A DNA stretch of 25,973 bases. It comes from a virus. The stretch covers positions 1-25,973 of the IMG/VR virus record IMGVR_UViG_3300048433_001311; one strand, 5' to 3'. Below are positions 24,012 to 25,973 of this stretch, one piece after another. The notes beneath the pieces were generated by a model. The model did not search any database, was not told the origin of the DNA, and saw only the letters and a program-made list of their open reading frames with translations. Position 1 is the stretch's first letter. Each line of letters opens with the position of its first letter. A program made the position numbers and the translations under genes.

Positions 24012-25163
24012 TTAGAACTTTAATCTATAACCGACAAACACTTTGTTCTTAAAGACATCAGCATCTTTATTTAGTAGATGCAAGCCTTGATAGCCAAGTT
24101 CGGCATAATGATTCTCATTGTATTTCCAAGCAAACGTGATGCTCGAAACAAAGACTTCTTCTTCACGTTCTAATCCAATGTTATAGCGATTACCAATGTC
24201 TTTATAAGATGTCAGAAGGTGTGCAGCCATAGCACTCACATCGAGTTTTGGTGTGATTGGATATTTAACCATAAGAGATGTTTTTAAATTCTCTTTCATA
24301 TTCCAATAAGCTACAGACGAATCCATTACTTCGTATGTGCTATTTAGGCCAATCACTGTACCTCTTTCAGTGAAGTAAGTTATATTGGCTCCATAAGTCG
24401 GCACAGAGTATTCAGTCAGTGTACCGTATTGATCTTCGATCAACGCATCGATAATACCATAATTGAATTTTATGATAGTTGAAGGATTCATGACATACGA
24501 GAACTGAGCATAATACGTATCAGTATCAATCGCTCCACGAGATCCACTATAGTCCAATAACGATTTTTTACCAACAAGTTCTAATATAAAACGTTTACCG
24601 AGGATTTGCTCAGCGCTAAACGTAAACGTGTCTTTAGTAAAATCTCCGTTGGTTAGTTCATCACCACTTCCTACAGGCAAGTTTTCAGACCAGCGTTTGA
24701 TATAACTTTCATATCCGCCTTTGAGTTTTAAGAGATATCGAGGTTGCCATGTTAGCATATACGAACTCTTATTCATAAAGTACGTTACATCAATATCGTC
24801 ATCAATATCGCTTGGTTCTCTTTCTGAATGAGAGAATGAGTTAGCAGAATCAAGTGTAAGCTTTGGTCCAAACTGATAAGTGCTCTTAATGCCAATGTTA
24901 CCAAACACCAACGTCTTACTGTCAACAGCCCTGTGTCTTATTTCTGGTTGTGCTTTAAGATCTATTAGATCTCGAAAGAACTTACCATCGATTCCTAGTG
25001 ATTGGCTATAGTAGAAGGTTGATGTTTGGCCGGACGTACCAGCCGCCCGCATAAAAACATTGTCATCAAAAAAGATTCGACTAAACGAAGTAAAGTTAAG
25101 ACCTCCTAAGCCATACGCTATAGATGTTACCACTAACAATAATGTACATAACAAAAATCTCAT
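24012..25163 (-). CDS. Outer-membrane beta-barrel protein encoded by the phage
   Basis: 383 residues. A signal peptide ('MRFLLCTLLLVVTSIAYG', cleavage near 18) is followed by alternating aromatic/polar beta strands all along the chain and a C-terminal 'VFVGYRLKF', whose final Phe is the outer-membrane assembly signal. It resembles the putative beta-barrel/EpsL-type outer-membrane proteins near exopolysaccharide and exosortase loci, but that is style rather than a firm match. It starts 3 nt after the PEP-CTERM gene, so the two are co-translated. A phage gene for an outer-membrane protein could block the receptor, alter EPS export or change permeability; all of these are inference. Confidence 0.85.
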   Translation of the reverse strand: MRFLLCTLLLVVTSIAYGLGGLNFTSFSRIFFDDNVFMRAAGTSGQTSTFYYSQSLGIDGKFFRDLIDLKAQPEIRHRAVDSKTLVFGNIGIKSTYQFGPKLTLDSANSFSHSEREPSDIDDDIDVTYFMNKSSYMLTWQPRYLLKLKGGYESYIKRWSENLPVGSGDELTNGDFTKDTFTFSAEQILGKRFILELVGKKSLLDYSGSRGAIDTDTYYAQFSYVMNPSTIIKFNYGIIDALIEDQYGTLTEYSVPTYGANITYFTERGTVIGLNSTYEVMDSSVAYWNMKENLKTSLMVKYPITPKLDVSAMAAHLLTSYKDIGNRYNIGLEREEEVFVSSITFAWKYNENHYAELGYQGLHLLNKDADVFKNKVFVGYRLKF

Positions 25164-25166
25164 AAT

Positions 25167-25835
25167 TTAATCCGTTCTACGTTTCGTTGCTACATATAGA
25201 AATAATAACCAACCTAGTATTAACGCATAGGTTGATGGTTCAGGCACTGTACTAAAATATAGTTGACTTGGTCCATTTATTTCAATATCCATTGAGCCAA
25301 GCGCATCAGCTTGAAAGGAAGTAAATACCACTAAATATTCTTTTTCTTCTAAGTCAAATAGACCGTCAAACGCACCTTCGCCCGTACCAGTTCCTTGACC
25401 GCTATTAAGACTTTGGCCTCCACCAAATCCAAATGTTGATGATGAGTTAAAGATATCTGGTATATTAGTTATAACATTGCTTAAATCAAAATCGTCAGTA
25501 TCATACAACAATACTTGTGTATCGATTGTCGAACCATTTGATCCTTGCAATGAACTTGAGTAATTAGAAAAACGAAAATCATTACCTGCGCTATCAGGTG
25601 TCATGTATATGTACTCGTAATATGTACGGACTGTACTATTTTCTGCACCATTCTGTGGAGGCGCATTCTCTGATACTTCCGCGCCGCTAAAACCTTCAAT
25701 ATATTGGTCATCTAGAACGACATCTATATCATAGTAAGAATAGTTGGGGGTTGTACCAGTGAGTGGTCCTAGTATGCTAATACTAGCGAATGCCGGAGTG
25801 GCCATTAATAAAAATAGTGTTAACCATTTATACAT
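25167..25835 (-). CDS. PEP-CTERM exosortase-substrate protein encoded by the phage
   Basis: 222 residues with all three parts of a PEP-CTERM protein: Sec signal peptide ('MYKWLTLFLLMATPAFA', cleavage ~17), a Ser/Asn/Gly-rich beta-prone exported domain without Cys, and a C-terminal sorting signal. The signal starts at V197 with VPEPSTYALILG, continues as a hydrophobic helix and ends with KRR. Exosortase cuts such proteins at PEP and releases them to the surface or EPS matrix. No exosortase is in the window, so the host enzyme must be used. It is preceded by an AGGA ribosome site and a small membrane ORF and followed by the beta-barrel gene. The start ATG 25835 gives a correct signal peptide. 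Confidence 0.93.
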   Translation of the reverse strand: MYKWLTLFLLMATPAFASISILGPLTGTTPNYSYYDIDVVLDDQYIEGFSGAEVSENAPPQNGAENSTVRTYYEYIYMTPDSAGNDFRFSNYSSSLQGSNGSTIDTQVLLYDTDDFDLSNVITNIPDIFNSSSTFGFGGGQSLNSGQGTGTGEGAFDGLFDLEEKEYLVVFTSFQADALGSMDIEINGPSQLYFSTVPEPSTYALILGWLLFLYVATKRRTD

Positions 25836-25838
25836 GAC

Positions 25839-25973
25839 TTAAATTCCTAATCCGTGATTGCAAACTCCAGAGCAAAGATGGTGTGTAGTTGCTGTAGTAG
25901 CTGCTGCTTCTACTTCTTCGCCACCGATAACACCGAGCATATTAAGTACGATAAGTACGACTACAATGCCGAC
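25839..25973 (-). CDS. Small membrane protein, 5' part outside the window
   Basis: The only open minus frame at the right edge encodes 44 residues ending at TAA 25839-25841. It begins in a hydrophobic helix (VGIVVVLIVLNMLGVIGG) followed by 'EEVEAAATTATTHHLCSGVC' and 'NHGLGI'. An internal ATG exists at about 25938-25940, but the hydrophobic stretch suggests that the gene starts beyond the edge. It ends 3 nt before the PEP-CTERM ATG and is probably its operon partner. No family is recognised. Confidence 0.55.
   Translation of the reverse strand, partial: VGIVVVLIVLNMLGVIGGEEVEAAATTATTHHLCSGVCNHGLGI

Noticed and set aside
1-25973. tRNA genes, CRISPR arrays, insertion sequences, integrase or attachment sites
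   Set aside because: I looked for these on both strands and saw no cloverleaf-type sequence, regular spaced repeats, transposase or recombinase genes.

Overview
The window is a piece of a T4-like (straboviral/kyanoviral type) myovirus genome, most likely marine and AT-rich. It shows recognisable T4 core genes in blocks: baseplate wedge and hub (gp6, gp25, gp5, a gp27-like hub protein, gp53, gp48), head completion and tail (gp4, a gp54/gp19-like tube protein, gp26, a gp51-like extension, a long tape measure), and the replication/late-transcription trio gp33-gp59-gp32 in T4 order. The style resembles cyanophages and pelagiphages: gp5 has no lysozyme domain, gp32 has no CPVC zinc motif, and T4-type late promoters (TATAAATA) are present. 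The host is probably not a cyanobacterium. The right end encodes an exosortase-type PEP-CTERM protein (VPEPSTYALILG...) beside an outer-membrane beta-barrel. That points to a Gram-negative, EPS-producing, PEP-CTERM host; the motif reminds me of Verrucomicrobia/Opitutales, but this is inference.

Layout. 1-10435 (minus): a very long, truncated tail protein with FG-GAP-like beta-propeller repeats, then gp6, gp25, gp5, gp27-like, gp53 and gp48, all tightly packed. 10457-16677 (plus, divergent): gp4, a conserved 194-aa protein, a tail-tube-fold protein, gp26 with a candidate -1 frameshift into a gp51-like tail, and an 1183-aa putative tape measure. 16679-16714: terminator facing gp32. 16737-20799 (minus): gp32, gp59, gp33, a 400-aa conserved unknown, a 74-aa unknown, a secreted glycine-zipper protein and an 83-aa unknown, with several sigma70-like promoters. 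21030-23961 (plus): a virion-type GH16 glycosidase, a 209-aa structural-type protein, a PAAR spike tip and two small membrane proteins, closed by a strong terminator. 24012-25973 (minus): outer-membrane beta-barrel, PEP-CTERM protein and the end of a small membrane protein.

How it fits together. gp48, the tube protein, gp26/51 and the tape measure build the tail tube and its initiation complex. gp6/25/53/5/27 plus PAAR form baseplate and spike. The GH16 enzyme could cut host exopolysaccharide during adsorption, and the FG-GAP protein may be an adhesin-like baseplate appendage. gp33 directs late transcription; eight genes carry a TATAAATA-like late promoter only 4-6 nt before their ATG, implying leaderless or nearly leaderless late mRNAs. 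The three-gene envelope cassette at the right end is the least expected part: a phage supplying a cell-surface exosortase substrate and an outer-membrane barrel to its host.

The most notable candidates are (1) the phage-encoded PEP-CTERM/beta-barrel cassette, (2) the T_TTT_TTC slippery site with hairpin fusing gp26 to a gp51-like domain just upstream of the tape measure, (3) the late promoter/start codon fusion, and (4) the chimeric GH16 tail protein. No tRNA, CRISPR array, IS element or integrase was seen.
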